From: Parietichytrium sp. I65-24A
Taxonomy: Eukaryota > Sar > Bigyra > Thraustochytrida > Thraustochytriidae
Reading direction: 5' to 3'
Assembly: GCA_012862575.1 (NCBI GenBank)
Contig: BLSF01000011.1
Coordinates: 124,001-188,000, forward strand
Length of the DNA: 64,000 bases
Part shown: piece after piece, positions 61,892-64,000 of the stretch
How the letters are laid out: the number at the start of each line of letters is the position of its first letter
Position numbering within the stretch: the stretch's first letter is position 1
Translations under genes and position numbers: made by a program
The notes under the pieces: generated by a model
Databases searched by the model: none
What the model saw: only the letters and a program-made list of their open reading frames with translations
Told to the model about the DNA's origin: nothing

Positions 61892-64000
61892 CTTGCCTGT
61901 ATCCGTCAGGAAGCCGCCCAAACCTCCATATCCTGTCCTCAAGAGCGCGCTTTGCCGTACGGAGCCGAGAGTTTTACTTCTCGCCTCTCAATCCCCACAG
62001 AGCACCGCGCGTGCTCTCTCTCGCCTTGCTTGCCTGCCTCCTTCTCGGGCCGCTCTATCCGACTGGAACAAGTGCTGCTGACGCCCACGCACCCGTTCGC
62101 TTTCACGCTCGCTCGCTTACAAATCCTCACAGACAACGAACGCCTTGTCCAACAAAGCCTTTCCAAGCATGCGCAGCATCGAAGCAGAAAGACTTCCAAA
62201 ATGCCTCTTGCCCAACTAGCACGCTTCCACCCACTTGCAGCGTCGAGTTCGATCCTCGATTTGAGCAACGCAAGCAAGCAAGCAAGCAAGCAACAACAAT
62301 AGAAAGAAGGCACACAGTGTCACTACGCAGCTCCGCCCGCTTCGCTCATTCACCAACTCTTCCCGCCTGCCGCGTGTAGCCTGTCGTCCAAACAATAGAA
62401 ACGTTGGCCAGCGCAGTGACGTTACTGACTTGGCCTCCCGGAGTCCGACGGTCACAGGGTCACACTGGACACCCTTCAAGTCGTGCAAGTCTAAGTGGAA
62501 GTGGAAGTGCAAGTCGGAGCGCACTATACAAGTTGCGGGCTAAAGGTATGCCGACCGTTAGGCCAAATTCAACGAGCCTCTGAGTTACAGACAGCGAGTA
62601 CTGTTGGAATGTGAGAAGCAGTATAGGAAACAGGGGATAGTTTTAGGGTTTATTTTGGTGTGGCAGAACGCATCATGATTGACCGTGAATTATGTATTTT
62701 TCTTTTGAAATGTAAGATGTATTGATTGGCTCGCTCGTCGAGAAAGTCGAGAACCGGAAACGTGGCAGGCGAAGAGAGGAAGGAAGGGAGGAAGGAAGGC
62801 TCGAAGGAGCACGAATTGGTTCTCAGGGCTCGGTCGTGTTGCCCATGCGGGGCCCAAGCCCGCGATTCACACATGAGGGACGCGGGGATGCTGCGAAAGC
62901 TGAAGCAACAAACCGGATACGGCTTCGTTTTCGCACATGTATTGCACTGACTCTGGCTGTCTGTCACGGTGATGTTGTTCAAGAGGCTTCGAAAGCCGCT
63001 ATCAGAGTTCAGGTTTTCACAATATTTACTTTACTGTGAAGTTAGATCTTGACTTGCGACTGGTGTCAATGTACTTGTCGGGAAGAGAGCGTTTCTCTAT
63101 TTCTCTGCTGGAATCGTTTTCGTTGATCAGGAAGCTTCGTTTATTGCTCCGAAATGACATGAAAGATGGGCGCGGCGTGAAATGAAGCTTGGAGAACGAA
63201 CGAGCACTAGCATTGGTGCCAACCACAATCGCAGTTTATAACCATACACCACTAGTCTCATCGGCTGCCCTGGCACACGAGGCCAACGAACACCTTCGCT
63301 GATGATAGAGTATGATGAAACACTTTTCCAACACAAAGCTAGCTCTAGCCTGTCCAACTTTGGAAAGTGCGAGATGCAGAGGATGAGGGGGTCGCTAAGA
63401 AGGATGAGCCTCTGAGAAGAAGAAGCTTAATAGCTTCTACTAGCTGCTAGTTTCTAACGGACAAGCTCCGTTTCGGAAGATGTGGCCATGTTCGAAGGGC
63501 TCTGCATCCTCTCCTGGCTCTGGAACAGCGACGGGGGCAATTCAAAATACGGCCGATGTTACACGCATTATTGATCTACGAAAGACGAATCACTCTGTTC
63601 TGCGAAGACTACTCACAGTAGGATGCCACGACCACCACAGCGGCAGTAAAGTGCCGCGTAAACGAAAAGACGTGTCCAACTCAAGACAAGAACACAGTCA
63701 TTGACGCTGAGGCGATGCAATTGTTCACGAGCCTCTTTGGGAGCGCAAATGTAGCGACGACAGCTCCTCGCTCCTCGCTCCTCAGCCCATCGAATCCCAT
63801 CGAATGCAAGCTGTGAAATTGGTCTAGTTGAACCGCACGGCGCGCAGCAGTCTCCGCATCATGACAGTCTTAACGGCCACTTCCTCCTCGGTCTGTTGTT
63901 GCATCATTCCCAATGTAGAGCTCCCGAAAACAACACCGAAGATACAAGATTGCCTTCGTTTCGTCGACACCAAGCATCGTCGCATGAAAGTCAACCACGA
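61892..64000. other. Upstream intergenic region to window end
   Basis: No supported gene in 2.1 kb. It includes the promoter side of the EF-hand/WD40 gene, an (AAGC)n run at about 62269-62290, a GGAA/GGAAGG run at about 62775-62800, and short palindromic pieces. Several frames of 60-243 codons on both strands overlap each other and are low complexity. Confidence 0.4.

Overview
The window is nuclear DNA of a single-celled eukaryote. It has long, mostly uninterrupted genes, four short GTAAGT...AG introns, AATAAA-like 3' signals and eukaryote-only families: a myosin motor, cohesin SMC3, base-exchange phosphatidylserine synthase, and an EF-hand/WD40 protein of the WDR49/WDR64 type. Few introns, long repeat-speckled intergenic stretches and a large family of secretory-pathway glycosyltransferase-like proteins fit a heterotrophic stramenopile such as a thraustochytrid. 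That placement is an inference; no rRNA or marker gene settles it.

Layout. 1-19 kb: six single-exon paralogs (one on -, five on +) encoding type II membrane proteins with an acidic stem and a luminal domain resembling GDP-fucose O-fucosyltransferases. Their cytosolic tails split them into pairs (genes 3/4 and 5/6). The intergenic DNA carries two long perfect inverted repeats and a recurring GTAC/CAGT-rich motif. 19.7-20.6 kb: an acidic unknown protein interrupted by a one-base frameshift. 22.8-25 kb: a three-exon phosphatidylserine synthase. 25-29 kb: an unconventional myosin with a poly-acidic tail. 30.7-32.8 kb: a UVR-like coiled-coil protein and a Tag-type 3-methyladenine DNA glycosylase. 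33.7-40.5 kb: a proline-rich unknown protein and an armadillo-like protein resembling ARMH1, followed at once by three copies of a 127-bp tandem repeat. 42-43 kb: a degenerate gamma-carbonic-anhydrase-like hexapeptide protein. 44-48.3 kb: SMC3, with both introns near the 3' end. 49-57 kb: a tandem duplication of about 4.1-4.2 kb carrying a secreted BBE-like FAD oxidase. 57-62 kb: the EF-hand/WD40 gene, whose 3' end was caught in that duplication and survives as a decayed remnant between the two oxidase copies.

The genes do not form one pathway. Two locally expanded families stand out: the glycosyltransferase-like array, plausibly acting in the Golgi on glycoproteins or wall/scale polysaccharide, and the secreted flavo-oxidase pair. 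The rest are cell-biology genes (cohesin, membrane lipid synthesis, actin motor, DNA repair, possible cilium or calcium-linked scaffolds). Where the longest open frame begins only at TTG or GTG, the start given here is the first in-frame ATG.
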